Notes: generated by a model not told the origin, from the letters alone. A stretch of DNA of 43,343 nt from Fimbriimonadaceae bacterium (GCA_025934835.1 JAICWL010000019.1:1-43343); one strand, 5' to 3'; numbered from the stretch's first letter, positions 32,119 through 40,875 are shown. Made by a program: numbers and translations.

Positions 32119-33081
32119 TTGGCCGCCGCCATTGAAACAAAGCAGCTAACAAAAAGCTACAAATCCCGCGCCGCCGGGAATATCAACGTCGTCGACAACC
32201 TCGACCTGCACGTGGAAGAGGGGGAAATCTTCGGTTTTCTCGGTCCCAACGGCGCAGGCAAGACAACGACCATCAAGATGCTCCTTGGGATCATCTATCC
32301 GACCTCCGGCGAGGGATTTGTCCTCGGCAAGGAGATCGGCGACATGGCCGTTCACCGTCTCATCAGCTACCTTCCCGAGAGGCCGTACTACTACGAGCAT
32401 ATGACTGGCCTGGAGCTTCTCAAGTTCTACGGCTCGCTGTTCGGCATTTACGACGAGGCCAAATATCGTGCCCTTCTCGAAAAGGTCAATCTGCACCGGG
32501 ACATGACCAAGACGATCTCGCAGTATTCGAAGGGAATGCAGCAGCGCGTAGGTCTGGCCCAAAGCCTGTTGAACGACCCGAAGCTTTTGTTCCTCGACGA
32601 GCCCACCGGCGGCCTGGACCCGATCGCTCACCGCGAGATCCGGGACCTGATCCTGAGCTTCCGGGACGAGGGACGAACCGTGTTCATCTCCAGCCACGAG
32701 CTGAGCGAGGTCGAGCTGATCTGCGATCGCGTCGCGATTATCAATAAAGGAATCATCGAGCGGCAAGGCAAATTGACCGAGCTGCTGCATGGCGGCAGGA
32801 TCGAGATCACGGTCGGCGGTGTGGACGAAGCGTTCCTCAAGGGTCTCAACATTCCGGATTCGAACATTCGCGGTTTGCCCGTGGGAGTTCTCATGGATAT
32901 GCCGGAAGAGCAGGATCCGAACGGCATCATCGACGCGGTTCGCAATAGGAAGGGAACTGTGATCAGCGTCGTACCCCGCCGCAAACGGCTCGAAGATCTC
33001 TTCGTCGAGACGGTTACGAACCCGGCACTTGGCGGCAAGCCTTCCGTTCCCCCCGCAGTCGCGGAGGAAATCGTCAAGTGA
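32119..33081 (+). CDS. ABC transporter ATP-binding protein (ABC-2 type)
   Basis: A 320-residue cytoplasmic ATPase. Walker A GPNGAGKTT (42-50), signature SKGMQQRVG and Walker B LLFLDEPTGGLD followed by the SSHELSE switch His are all present; the region after about 230 is a short variable C-terminal extension. It works with the permease encoded immediately downstream. Start choice: GGGAGG stands 10 nt before TTG at 32119; a GTG at 32110 is in frame but only 1 nt from that site. The substrate is unknown; the family includes drug, polysaccharide and gliding-type exporters. Confidence 0.88.
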   Translation: MAAAIETKQLTKSYKSRAAGNINVVDNLDLHVEEGEIFGFLGPNGAGKTTTIKMLLGIIYPTSGEGFVLGKEIGDMAVHRLISYLPERPYYYEHMTGLELLKFYGSLFGIYDEAKYRALLEKVNLHRDMTKTISQYSKGMQQRVGLAQSLLNDPKLLFLDEPTGGLDPIAHREIRDLILSFRDEGRTVFISSHELSEVELICDRVAIINKGIIERQGKLTELLHGGRIEITVGGVDEAFLKGLNIPDSNIRGLPVGVLMDMPEEQDPNGIIDAVRNRKGTVISVVPRRKRLEDLFVETVTNPALGGKPSVPPAVAEEIVK

Positions 33082-33869
33082 GACAAATACTTTCGATTGC
33101 CACCACCACGGTCGGTGAGGCGATCCGCAGGCGCGTTCTGCTGATCATCCTGCTGATCGGCGTGCTCTTTCTCGTCGTAGCGCCGGGTCTCGGCGTGCTT
33201 TCGGCCCGGTCCGAGACGGTTGTTCTTCGCGGCATGATGCTCGGCATCATCCAGCTCACGAGCGCGGTCATCGCGATCGTTCTGACCGTGTATATGATCC
33301 CGAACGAGATCGAGCGCCGGACGATCTATACGATCCTGTCCAAGCCTGTGCAGCGCTGGCAGTTCTTGATCGGCAAGTACCTCGGCGCGGTGTTCTCGCT
33401 CGGCCTGATGATGGCCCTGATGACCGCCGTGCTGGTGTTCGTGTTCTGGCTTCAGGCAAGCGACCAGAGCCTTGCCGCGGTCGGCGCGATGGTGAAGGCG
33501 CCCACGATGTACTTCGTGCAGATGAGCCTTCTGGCGGCCGTTGCGATCTTCTTCTCGACGTTCGTAGCGCCGCTCGTGAACTTCTTCCTCACCGGAGGCA
33601 TGTACCTTTTAGGCTCGCTGTTCAACCCGTTCTTCCAGACGCTGCAGGAGAATCAGGGCACACACCCTGTGACCAAGGCGTTCGCGGGGATCGTGAACAC
33701 TATCCTGCCGAACTTCGCAAATTACAACGTCCAGAACCCGATCATCAACCCCACGCAGGTCATCCAAAACGAGAGCCGGTACTACTTGGAAGTCACCTTC
33801 TACGGCCTGTTCTATATTGGAATCCTCCTCGTGGCCGGCATCCTGATTTTCGATCGAAGGGAGGTCTGA
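33078..33869 (+). CDS. ABC-2 type permease
   Basis: A 263-residue integral membrane protein with about six hydrophobic segments (near 20-40, 52-72, 100-125, 145-165, 170-190 and 238-257) and the segment IPNEIERRTIYTILSKPVQRWQFLIGKYLG typical of ABC-2 permeases. The GTG start overlaps the ATPase stop by 4 nt (GTGA). It forms the transmembrane part of the transporter with the preceding ATPase. Confidence 0.87.
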   Translation: MRQILSIATTTVGEAIRRRVLLIILLIGVLFLVVAPGLGVLSARSETVVLRGMMLGIIQLTSAVIAIVLTVYMIPNEIERRTIYTILSKPVQRWQFLIGKYLGAVFSLGLMMALMTAVLVFVFWLQASDQSLAAVGAMVKAPTMYFVQMSLLAAVAIFFSTFVAPLVNFFLTGGMYLLGSLFNPFFQTLQENQGTHPVTKAFAGIVNTILPNFANYNVQNPIINPTQVIQNESRYYLEVTFYGLFYIGILLVAGILIFDRREV

Positions 33870-33872
33870 GCG

Positions 33873-35267
33873 GTGAGACGAAATAACAAATCGAACCTCA
33901 TCGGAGTCGGAGTTTTCTTCCTGCTCTGTGCGGGACTCCTCCAGCGATTGGCGATCTATCCGACGTGGACGCGGGACTACAACAAGAGCCGAACGCAGAT
34001 CAACACGAGTCTCGACCCGCAGCAGATGATGTTCGCTCTGGCGGGCTTCCGCGAGATGCTGGCGGGAATCCTCTGGGTTCGTGCCGACGCGTTTTTCGAC
34101 ACCGGCAATTACGACGCGATCCTGCCGATCATCCGGCTCGTGACGCTCCTAGACCCGCAGCAGATCGACGTGTACGCCACGGGAATGTGGCACATCGGCT
34201 ACAACTTCACGGACGAGGAGCAGCGCTCGGACAGGCGCTACATCCCGTCGGCGCTCGCCCTAGGCAAGGAAGGCTGCCGACAGAACCCCGAGACGTACGA
34301 GATGTTCTTCGAAACGGGGTGGATGTGGTACCACAAGATCGACGACGACTACCCCGAGGCGGTCAAGTACTTCATCGAGGCGCAGCAGCGGCCGGATATG
34401 ATCCCGGCTCGAAAGAATCTGCTGATGATGGCGTACCAGCGCAACTTCCAAATCGACGATGCGCTGAACATGGGATTCAAGCTGTACGACGACGCGCTTA
34501 AGCGCGTCGAGGAAGACGGGGCGTCCGGCAACAAGCAGAACCGAGACACCCTGGAGAACAACATCGACACGATGCTGGTTCGAATGGTGCAGCGCGGCTA
34601 CGTGGCCGAGAAGGCCGGCCGTTCCACCGCCAAGTACGACATCAGCCCGCCGTTCGACGTTGGCTTCAGCGCCAAGGTGACGGTGCTCGAACCGATGGTA
34701 CTTCGAGTGGAAGGCACTTGGAACGTGCGCCCGGTCGGCACCCGCGTCAGAATCGTGTTGCGGGACAAGGACTACACGGTTGTGGATCACGGTGTCACCA
34801 AGAACATCGGCCGCCCCGCGGGCATGGACTGGGACTTCTCAAACGACGTGAACCTAGATCCGCCGCGAGACAAAACGTTCATGCAGGATCAACTCTTCGT
34901 CAAGAACACTCGGTTCAACAAGAAGATTGACATGAGCAAGGACCCGCCGATGTACCCGTTCACGTCGGACAAGTATCTGATCGAGTTCTATTACAATCCG
35001 CGCAGCGCGCCGCCCCACATTCAGGACAAGTTCGGTTGGAACGGCGAGGGCATGACGGACAAGCACTTCCTGAACGACAAGGTTCGCCCCGGACAGAAGT
35101 GCATCTATTACGCGATGGAAGTCCCCCGCGACGCGATCTTGCTGCATGGGCAGTACCAGGACAAGCACCCGGTATTCAAGACGCCGAACTACGTGGAGAC
35201 CAAGCAGGACTACAATCAGGACCAGATCCTTCTGGACATTCCTTCTCTGCGTGCGAGCGGCAAGTAG
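33873..35267 (+). CDS. membrane-anchored TPR-like protein linked to the ABC transporter
   Basis: A 464-residue protein with one N-terminal hydrophobic anchor (about 8-25, LIGVGVFFLLCAGLLQRLA) and a large outer part. The first half (about 45-235) is helical and TPR-like (repeated pairs such as FFDTGNYDAILPIIRLVTLLDP and YPEAVKYFIEAQQRPD). The second half (about 245-460) is beta-rich. I do not recognise a named family. GTG at 33873 follows GGGAGG by 8 nt and starts 3 bp after the permease stop, so it belongs to the same operon and may be a periplasmic partner of the transporter. A strong terminator follows. Confidence 0.72.
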   Translation: MRRNNKSNLIGVGVFFLLCAGLLQRLAIYPTWTRDYNKSRTQINTSLDPQQMMFALAGFREMLAGILWVRADAFFDTGNYDAILPIIRLVTLLDPQQIDVYATGMWHIGYNFTDEEQRSDRRYIPSALALGKEGCRQNPETYEMFFETGWMWYHKIDDDYPEAVKYFIEAQQRPDMIPARKNLLMMAYQRNFQIDDALNMGFKLYDDALKRVEEDGASGNKQNRDTLENNIDTMLVRMVQRGYVAEKAGRSTAKYDISPPFDVGFSAKVTVLEPMVLRVEGTWNVRPVGTRVRIVLRDKDYTVVDHGVTKNIGRPAGMDWDFSNDVNLDPPRDKTFMQDQLFVKNTRFNKKIDMSKDPPMYPFTSDKYLIEFYYNPRSAPPHIQDKFGWNGEGMTDKHFLNDKVRPGQKCIYYAMEVPRDAILLHGQYQDKHPVFKTPNYVETKQDYNQDQILLDIPSLRASGK

Positions 35268-35290
35268 CCGGTTCAAGCAAAGAGACAAGG

Positions 35291-35327
35291 GGCCGTCGGC
35301 TTTTCATGAGCCGGCGGCCTTTTGTTT
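35291..35327 (+). terminator. intrinsic terminator of the ABC transporter operon
   Basis: A 10-bp stem GGCCGTCGGC/GCCGGCGGCC with one G-T pair closes a 9-nt loop and is followed by TTTTGTTTT. Confidence 0.9.
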
Positions 35328-35440
35328 TATGACCGGTGGAAATACCAGGTTATCTGCACTAATTGGCTAAATCCAAGTATTGCTGCTAGACTGGCATTGT
35401 TCTGGGGGATTCCCCGGTTTTTTGGAGAGGACTGCTAAAT

Positions 35441-35953
35441 ATGGTTACAAGAAACTTCGCACTGCGGGCTGTCGGCGCAGGAATGATGCTCGCGACCGCA
35501 GCCGCGGCAAGCGCGTTCAGCATCGACCTGATATCTTCCGGAACCTTCGTAAACACACCTCCGATCTACACGACCGCCGAGACTGTAATTCTGCAAACGT
35601 CGACGGTCTCGACACCGGCGCTGACGCAGTTCCACTTCACCGGCGACGAGGTGCTGCTGACCGGCAGCGCGGGGTACACGAACGGCGTCGACAGTTTTCA
35701 ATTCGATTTGACGATTGCCGGCTTCGTTTTGGGACCGAACACGTCGTCCACCAGCGGAAACTGGACTTACACGGGCGGCACCGGCGCATTCGCCAATTTG
35801 CAGGGCAGCGGCACTTGGAGCGCCTCGTACGACGCGAACACCAAGGTTAGCTCGTATACCACAGTGGTCGGGGAACTGACGCCCGTCCCCGAGCCTGCGA
35901 GCCTTGCCTGTTTGGGCCTAGGCGTTGCATTTGTGCTGCGTCGCAGACGCTAA
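35441..35953 (+). CDS. PEP-CTERM sorting domain protein
   Basis: A 170-residue secreted protein. It has an N-terminal signal peptide (about 1-25, ending AAAASAF), a beta-rich body of Thr/Ser/Gly-rich repeats (for example GNWTYTGGTGAF), and a C-terminal PEP-CTERM signal: VPEPAS at 149-154, a hydrophobic helix and RRRR. Such proteins are processed by exosortase and displayed or released, often with exopolysaccharide; no exosortase is in this window. GGAGAGG stands about 13 nt before the ATG. It stands alone between two terminators. Confidence 0.88.
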   Translation: MVTRNFALRAVGAGMMLATAAAASAFSIDLISSGTFVNTPPIYTTAETVILQTSTVSTPALTQFHFTGDEVLLTGSAGYTNGVDSFQFDLTIAGFVLGPNTSSTSGNWTYTGGTGAFANLQGSGTWSASYDANTKVSSYTTVVGELTPVPEPASLACLGLGVAFVLRRRR

Positions 35954-35976
35954 TTTGTCCGAGACACCACGTCACG

Positions 35977-36004
35977 GCCGCGCCCCTAAAGGGCGCGGCT
36001 TTTT
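35977..36004 (+). terminator. intrinsic terminator of the PEP-CTERM gene
   Basis: A perfect 9-bp stem GCCGCGCCC/GGGCGCGGC with loop CTAAA and five Ts. Confidence 0.95.
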
Positions 36005-36053
36005 CATGTGTCCGGGGGCCTTGGGACGCGAACCGGTTGCCCCCTCCCGCGAG

Positions 36054-36059
36054 TAGAAT
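36054..36059 (+). promoter_or_regulatory. -10 box of the SRP RNA gene
   Basis: TAGAAT 4 nt before the first paired base of the SRP RNA helix, so transcription would start near 36065. The same hexamer heads fabI and nuoA. Confidence 0.6.
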
Positions 36060-36063
36060 AAGA

Positions 36064-36161
36064 GTGCCGGGAACTGCGCGGCAGCAGGTCGACGAACCCC
36101 GCCAGGGCCGGAAGGCAGCAACGGTACACCGATTCTCTGTGCGACGCACCATTCCCGGTAT
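36064..36161 (+). ncRNA. ffs: signal recognition particle RNA (4.5S, bacterial small type)
   Basis: The universally conserved SRP tip is present (GCCAGGGCCGGAAGGCAGCA, 36101-36120), which binds Ffh. The flanks pair as one long hairpin: GTGCCGGGAA at the 5' end with TTCCCGGTAT at the 3' end. Length of about 98 nt fits the small bacterial 4.5S form without an Alu domain. The order ffs-dnaX-ybaB-recR is conserved in many bacteria and supports the call. Ends are set by the pairing. Confidence 0.93.
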
Positions 36162-36206
36162 TTCTTCAGGGTGGCGCCCGCTGGAGCCCCCTGCCGAAGA
36201 TCGCTC

Positions 36207-37778
36207 GTGGCTTACCTCTCGCTCTACCGCAAGTATCGAAGTCAAACCTTCGGAGACCTGATCGGGCAGGACCATGTCGTCCGCACGCTCCAGAACGCCA
36301 TCGCCTCCGGGCGGATCGCCCACAGCTATCTGTTCACCGGCCCACGTGGAACTGGCAAGACTTCCACCGCGAGGCTGCTAGCCAAAGCGTTATGCTGCGA
36401 GAACGGCCCCTCCGCCGAGCCGGACAACGAATGCATGATCTGCAAAGAGATCAGTGAAGGCAGCTTCATCGACGTGCTGGAGATGGACGCTGCGAGCGAA
36501 TCGGGCGTGGACAACATCCGAGAGAAGATCGTCGAGGTGTCGGAGTATCGGCCGATGGTGGCGCGATACAAGGTGTTCATCATCGACGAAGTCCACGACC
36601 TCTCCGGCAAGGCTTTCGACGCGCTGCTGAAGACGATCGAAGAGCCACCGCCCCACATCATTTTCATCCTGGCCACGACCGAGTACAACAAGGTCCCTCC
36701 CACAATCCGCTCGCGATGCCAGAAGTTCGAGTTTCATCGCGGCAGCATGCGAGACCTGATCGAGCGGCTGAACTTCGTGGCGAACGCCGAGGGCGTGACG
36801 GCCGAGCCGCAAGCTATTTCCGCGATCGCGCGGATGGCAGACGGCGGATACCGCGACGCCCTTACGCTGCTGGAGCAGGCGATCCTCACGAGCGAAGGCG
36901 CGATCACCCTCGAGCAGGTGTATGACCAGCTTGGCCTAGTGCCCGAGGACACCGTCGACGCGCTGCTACAGGCGATGAGCGCCCAGGACGTGCCGAAGAT
37001 TTTGGCGGTAGCGGAAGAGGTTTCACGCCGAGGGCGCGATCCGCGCGCTCTACTGGAATCGATGCTCCATCGGCTTTCCGATCTAACGCGGGCGTCTTTC
37101 CAGCTCGACGGCGAATCGGGCGAGGACGCTTCCCGCGAGGCTTCGCTGCATGAGCTGGCCGCGGTTTTGGGCCGGGATTTCGTGCTGGAAAAGCGGGGAA
37201 GCCTGGCAGAGGCGCACCGTTTGATCCGCGATGTGAGCCTTCCGCGTCTGTGGCTGGAGTCGGAGCTTATTCGGATTTCTTTGAGGGCCCCCGAGCCGAC
37301 CCCTGTTCCTGCCCCTGCCCCGGCGAAGCCGAAGCGGGTGGCCGAAGCGCCAACGTCAACTGTGTCGGGGCAGCAACAATCGGCTACGCCGAAGGTCGCA
37401 CCTGCACCGAATCAGGACACCGAAGGGCCGTCGGGCGTGTGGGCCCGGGTGCTGTCGTCGCTTCCGATCGACGGCGAGAATGTCCCTGCGCTGACGCGAA
37501 AAGCCCGTGAGGGCGTGTTCCATTCGCTCGACGGCACCACGCTGGTGATCGAACTGCCGCGGCAGATGGACCTGGATTGGTTTACGGAGAACCCGAAGCG
37601 CATCACCCATATCCGCAAGCTTGTCGAAGAGCACGGCGGCGCCGGCTGGTCGGTACAATTCAGGTTGCGGCCCAAGAACGGTAAGCCCGAGGAGGCTGTA
37701 GCGGTAGAATTGCCCGCTGAGGGGCAGCGGCTCGACCAGATCGCGCGTGAGGTTTTCGCCGCGAACGATCCGGCGTAG
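36207..37778 (+). CDS. dnaX: DNA polymerase III subunit gamma/tau
   Basis: Clamp-loader ATPase, 523 residues. GTG at 36207 gives the typical N-terminus MAYLSLYRKYRSQTFGDLIGQ. Walker A is GPRGTGKT (45-52), the Walker B-like motif IIDEVHDLS follows, and the arginine finger region is TIRSRCQKFEF. In the zinc module only three of the four usual cysteines remain: Cys64, Cys76 and Cys79, while position 73 is Asp (an extra Cys63 adjoins). A Pro/Ala-rich linker near 365-410 separates a C-terminal tau-like domain. No obvious frameshift slip site for a short gamma form was seen. ybaB follows 28 bp downstream. Confidence 0.95.
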   Translation: MAYLSLYRKYRSQTFGDLIGQDHVVRTLQNAIASGRIAHSYLFTGPRGTGKTSTARLLAKALCCENGPSAEPDNECMICKEISEGSFIDVLEMDAASESGVDNIREKIVEVSEYRPMVARYKVFIIDEVHDLSGKAFDALLKTIEEPPPHIIFILATTEYNKVPPTIRSRCQKFEFHRGSMRDLIERLNFVANAEGVTAEPQAISAIARMADGGYRDALTLLEQAILTSEGAITLEQVYDQLGLVPEDTVDALLQAMSAQDVPKILAVAEEVSRRGRDPRALLESMLHRLSDLTRASFQLDGESGEDASREASLHELAAVLGRDFVLEKRGSLAEAHRLIRDVSLPRLWLESELIRISLRAPEPTPVPAPAPAKPKRVAEAPTSTVSGQQQSATPKVAPAPNQDTEGPSGVWARVLSSLPIDGENVPALTRKAREGVFHSLDGTTLVIELPRQMDLDWFTENPKRITHIRKLVEEHGGAGWSVQFRLRPKNGKPEEAVAVELPAEGQRLDQIAREVFAANDPA

Positions 37779-37806
37779 AGCTCCTCGATCGCGCAACGGT
37801 GAGACG

Positions 37807-38136
37807 ATGAAACTTCCCAAACACTTCGGCGGCGGCGGATTCAGCGGCATGATGCAGCAGATGCAGGACGCGATGGCGAAGGCCCACGACCTCGAGGCCG
37901 AGCTCGAGAACGTGCGCATTCCTATCGACAAGGGGCCGGTGAAGGCGATCTTCGACGGCACGGGCAGGCTGCTGAAAATCGGCTTGGACCCTGCGGTAGT
38001 CGACCCGAACGACATCGAGGCTCTGGAGGATTTGGTCGTTGGAATCGTCCGAGACGGCTTCGAGCAGGCGGTCGCCTTGCGCAATGCCAAGGTTCAGGGC
38101 ATTATGCCGAACCTGCCGGACATTCCGGGAATTTGA
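37807..38136 (+). CDS. YbaB/EbfC nucleoid-associated protein
   Basis: A 109-residue DNA-binding protein that forms dimers and coats the nucleoid. It shows MMQQMQDAMAKAHDLEAELE and the family end IPGI. The N-terminal Gly/His-rich segment (KHFGGGGFSGMM) is typical. The ATG at 37807 is chosen over a start 20 codons upstream, which would overlap the end of dnaX. Its place between dnaX and recR is conserved. Confidence 0.9.
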   Translation: MKLPKHFGGGGFSGMMQQMQDAMAKAHDLEAELENVRIPIDKGPVKAIFDGTGRLLKIGLDPAVVDPNDIEALEDLVVGIVRDGFEQAVALRNAKVQGIMPNLPDIPGI

Positions 38137-38148
38137 GGGGAAAGGTTG

Positions 38149-38193
38149 GTATCGAGTGTTAGGTCTAGAGGTTGGAAATATAACACTCGATAC
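38149..38193. repeat. perfect 13-bp inverted repeat between ybaB and recR
   Basis: GTATCGAGTGTTA at 38149-38161 and its exact complement TAACACTCGATAC at 38181-38193, with 19 nt between. The sequence is AT-richer than its surroundings. There is no T-tract after it, so it is not a standard terminator; an operator, an mRNA processing site or a mobile-element remnant are possible. Confidence 0.7.
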
Positions 38194-38233
38194 TGGACAA
38201 ACGTAGAAAGAAGGGCTGATTTCCCCTAGCGCT

Positions 38234-38830
38234 ATGCTCTTCGCACGCCCCCTTGCCGAATTGATCGCCGAGCTCGAAAAGCTGCCCGGAGTGGGACCGA
38301 AGTCGGCCCAACGGCTGGCATATCACCTGCTGCGCGTGCCCGACCACGAAGCGGCGCGGCTGGCCGATTCGATCCAACACGCCAAGCAGAAGCTGCGGTT
38401 TTGCAGTGCGTGCCAGAACATTTCCGAGCATGAAGTGTGCGAGGTTTGCCGAGACACTCGACGCGATCTGGCGCTGCTATGCGTCGTCGCGGAGCCGAAG
38501 GACATCGCGGCGATGGAGCGCATTCATGAATACCGGGGGCGTTACCATGTGCTGCACGGGCTGCTCTCTCCCATGGACGGCGTTGGGCCCGAGCAACTTC
38601 GCGTCAAAGAGCTTCTGAACAGGCTGGCGGAAAGCGAGGTGCAGGAGATTATCATCGCCACGAACCCAACGATCGAGGGGGATGCGACCGCGCTGTATCT
38701 TGCCAAGCTGCTCAAGCCGATCGGGGTGAAGGTGACGAGGCTCGCGCACGGCATGCCCGTCGGAGGCGAGCTGGATTACGCGGATTCGGCCACGCTGCTC
38801 AGCGCGCTGGAATATCGCCGAGAGATGTAG
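38234..38830 (+). CDS. recR: recombination protein RecR
   Basis: Part of the RecFOR gap-repair pathway, 198 residues. It begins with the HhH region LPGVGPKSAQRLAYHLL, then a C4 zinc finger (CSACQNISEHEVCEVC) and a Toprim domain with ATNPTIEGDATALYLA and HGMPVGGELDYAD. The normal length for the family is about 200. Its stop abuts the convergent hypothetical gene. Confidence 0.96.
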   Translation: MLFARPLAELIAELEKLPGVGPKSAQRLAYHLLRVPDHEAARLADSIQHAKQKLRFCSACQNISEHEVCEVCRDTRRDLALLCVVAEPKDIAAMERIHEYRGRYHVLHGLLSPMDGVGPEQLRVKELLNRLAESEVQEIIIATNPTIEGDATALYLAKLLKPIGVKVTRLAHGMPVGGELDYADSATLLSALEYRREM

Positions 38831-39238
38831 CTACAGCTTCAGGCAGGTAAGAAGCTCGTCGTGGCCGCAATAGAAGTGATGCGAGAGCTCGCCGGCCCGG
38901 AGCCACACGAGCGCCGCAGGCACGCCATCGAGAAGGAAGCCTGCGACCTGTTGGGCCTCGGCGACTGAAATCGGGGAGCCATCCGATCGCGTCACCATCA
39001 GGTGGAGCAAGTCGTCTTCACCTTCGAATTGGTAGCGGTATGGGCCGACAAGTCCGCCGAAGGGGTTCGGCTCGATTCCCATCCATTGGAGAGCGTAGGT
39101 GTCGCTGGGCCGGCTCAACTCGGGGTCGTAAGCGGGGAGCTTGATCGTGCGGCCGCTCCGCACATGCTCGAGGATCTGAGCGAGCACTTCGCGGCGACGC
39201 GCGGCTTCTTGCCGCGTTGGGTCCAGGTGAACGTTCAA
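38831..39238 (-). CDS. hypothetical protein
   Basis: A 135-residue cytoplasmic protein without a signal sequence or membrane segment. I do not recognise it. The body is mixed alpha/beta with PNPFGGLVGPYRYQFEGEDDLLHLMV, and it ends with SHHFYCGHDELLTCLKL. The start is a TTG at 39238 with no clear ribosome-binding site; no better start is seen. It lies between convergent recR and tRNA-Ser. Confidence 0.65.
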   Translation of the reverse strand: MNVHLDPTRQEAARRREVLAQILEHVRSGRTIKLPAYDPELSRPSDTYALQWMGIEPNPFGGLVGPYRYQFEGEDDLLHLMVTRSDGSPISVAEAQQVAGFLLDGVPAALVWLRAGELSHHFYCGHDELLTCLKL

Positions 39239-39304
39239 GGCTCAGGTCCGGCGCCGGCCCCGTGGACCCGCGCGCAAGGTGAACTAGGATTCCCCAAATC
39301 AGGC

Positions 39305-39397
39305 TGGCGGAGTAGGTGGGATTCGAACCCACGATCCGGCTCAACACCGAATACGCGATTTCCAGTCGCGCTCCTTAGACCACTCGGACACCACTCC
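39305..39397 (-). tRNA. tRNA-Ser (GGA anticodon)
   Basis: Minus strand: acceptor GGAGTGG pairs with CTACTCC, followed by discriminator G and an encoded CCA. The anticodon loop CTGGAAA gives anticodon GGA, reading serine UCC/UCU. A long variable arm and the T-loop GTTCGAATC are present. A CATAAT at 39409-39414, in the tRNA direction, may be its -10 box. Confidence 0.96.
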
Positions 39398-39474
39398 GCT
39401 CGGGCTCTATTATGGCGGTTTGGGGCGACTTCGCTCAACCGGGACCTTGGGCTGCCCTCTCGGGTCGCGTTCTT

Positions 39475-39480
39475 TATACT
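39475..39480 (+). promoter_or_regulatory. -10 box of the beta-lactamase-family gene
   Basis: TATACT ends 6 nt before the ATG at 39487, with no room for a ribosome-binding site. Confidence 0.6.
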
Positions 39481-39486
39481 GCGCAT

Positions 39487-40869
39487 ATGAGATGGCTCAT
39501 CGCCAGCTTGCTCGTGTGCTGCGCCGGGGCGGCGCTCGCCCAAGACCCTGTGAACGCGTTTATGCACCCGGAGATGCAGGCGCGCCACATTCCCGGCTGC
39601 AGCATTGCAATCGTTCATGGCGGCAAGATCGATTTCCAGGGCGGCTACGGGCTCGCCGACGTCGAGAACGAGGTTGCGGCCACGCCACAGACGATCTACG
39701 AGCTCGGCTCCATCACCAAGCAGTTTACGGCGACACTCATTATGATCTTGGTCGAGCAGAACGAGCTTGCGCTCGATCGCCACGCGGCGGACTACCTGCC
39801 CGAACTGCCGAAAGCTTGGAAGGCGGTCACTCTTCGCGAACTGCTGAATCATACGTCGGGCATTCCGAACTACACCGAGCTGCCGAACTTCGACAGATTG
39901 ATGCGGGAGCCAGGCTCGAAGCAGGACCTAATCGATCTGGTTGCGAAGCAGAAGCTGGACTTCGAGCCCGGCACGAGCTGGAAATACAGCAACACCGGCT
40001 ACTTTCTGCTTGGGATGATTATCGAAAAGGTGACAGGGAAGCCGTACGCGCAAGTGCTGAAGGAGCGGATCCTGGACCCGCTGGATATGACCAGCACGAG
40101 CATGAACGACAGCTCGACGCTGCTCAAGCATCGGGCTCGCGGCTATGCGCCGGCTGGCGACGGATGGAAGAACGCGGAATACGTGGACATGTTCTGGCCG
40201 TTTTCCGCGGGAGCCATGGTTTCGAACGTGTTGGACCTGGCGAAATGGGTCGAGGCTCAGGGCAGTCCGAAGCTTCTGAGCCCAGCCTCCTGGGAGCAGA
40301 TGTGGACGCCCGCCAAGCTCGCGGGCGGCAAGACAGAACCCTACGGATTCGGTTGGAGCCTGGGGGAAACGAACGGCATCAAGGTGATCGAGCACGGCGG
40401 CTCAATCCCCGGGTTCTCAGCTATGATCTCGCGCTATCCGGAAAGGGATCTGGCGGTCATCGTTCTGGTTAACGAGTTGCCGGCAGGAGCGGAGAAGCTT
40501 GCTCACAGTATCGCCGCGCTTTGGGATCGGAGCTTGCGCGTAACTGAGCCGGCACCCCCACAGGATGCCGATCCCGCCCTCACCGAGAAGCAGAGAGGCA
40601 TCTTCGAGAACGCCCTGAAGGGCAAACTCGACCCAGGCGACTTTGCCGAAAGTGCCCGAAAAATCCTGTTCCCGAGCCACGTTCACGACCTGCAGAACGC
40701 AATCGGCGGTGCGGGCGGCCTCACGTCGTTCGAGCTGTCTCAGGACAAGAAGGACGGCGAGCGGCGCACCCGCGTTTATAAAGCCAAGCTGGGCTCGCAG
40801 ACTTTGGACGTTGTTTATATCATGGACTCCCAGGGCAAGCTCGTCGGGTTCGGCGTCCGCCCTGGGTAG
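39487..40869 (+). CDS. secreted serine beta-lactamase-family hydrolase
   Basis: A 460-residue protein of the class C beta-lactamase/PBP4-like family (Beta-lactamase, PF00144). Signal peptide MRWLIASLLVCCAGAALA. The catalytic Ser75-x-x-Lys78 (SITK), Tyr167 (YSN) and an HGGS motif in place of KTG near residue 305-315 are visible. A C-terminal domain of about 100 residues follows the hydrolase fold. Such proteins are mostly esterases or peptidases acting outside the cytoplasm, so antibiotic resistance cannot be inferred. ATG at 39487 is chosen for the signal peptide and the promoter spacing; a longer frame to 39412 covers the promoter. Confidence 0.87.
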   Translation: MRWLIASLLVCCAGAALAQDPVNAFMHPEMQARHIPGCSIAIVHGGKIDFQGGYGLADVENEVAATPQTIYELGSITKQFTATLIMILVEQNELALDRHAADYLPELPKAWKAVTLRELLNHTSGIPNYTELPNFDRLMREPGSKQDLIDLVAKQKLDFEPGTSWKYSNTGYFLLGMIIEKVTGKPYAQVLKERILDPLDMTSTSMNDSSTLLKHRARGYAPAGDGWKNAEYVDMFWPFSAGAMVSNVLDLAKWVEAQGSPKLLSPASWEQMWTPAKLAGGKTEPYGFGWSLGETNGIKVIEHGGSIPGFSAMISRYPERDLAVIVLVNELPAGAEKLAHSIAALWDRSLRVTEPAPPQDADPALTEKQRGIFENALKGKLDPGDFAESARKILFPSHVHDLQNAIGGAGGLTSFELSQDKKDGERRTRVYKAKLGSQTLDVVYIMDSQGKLVGFGVRPG

Positions 40870-40875
40870 CGGGAC

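Noticed and set aside
39487..40869. Antibiotic-resistance beta-lactamase
   Set aside because: The motifs are those of the broad PF00144 hydrolase family; most members are esterases or peptidases and nothing here shows lactamase activity.
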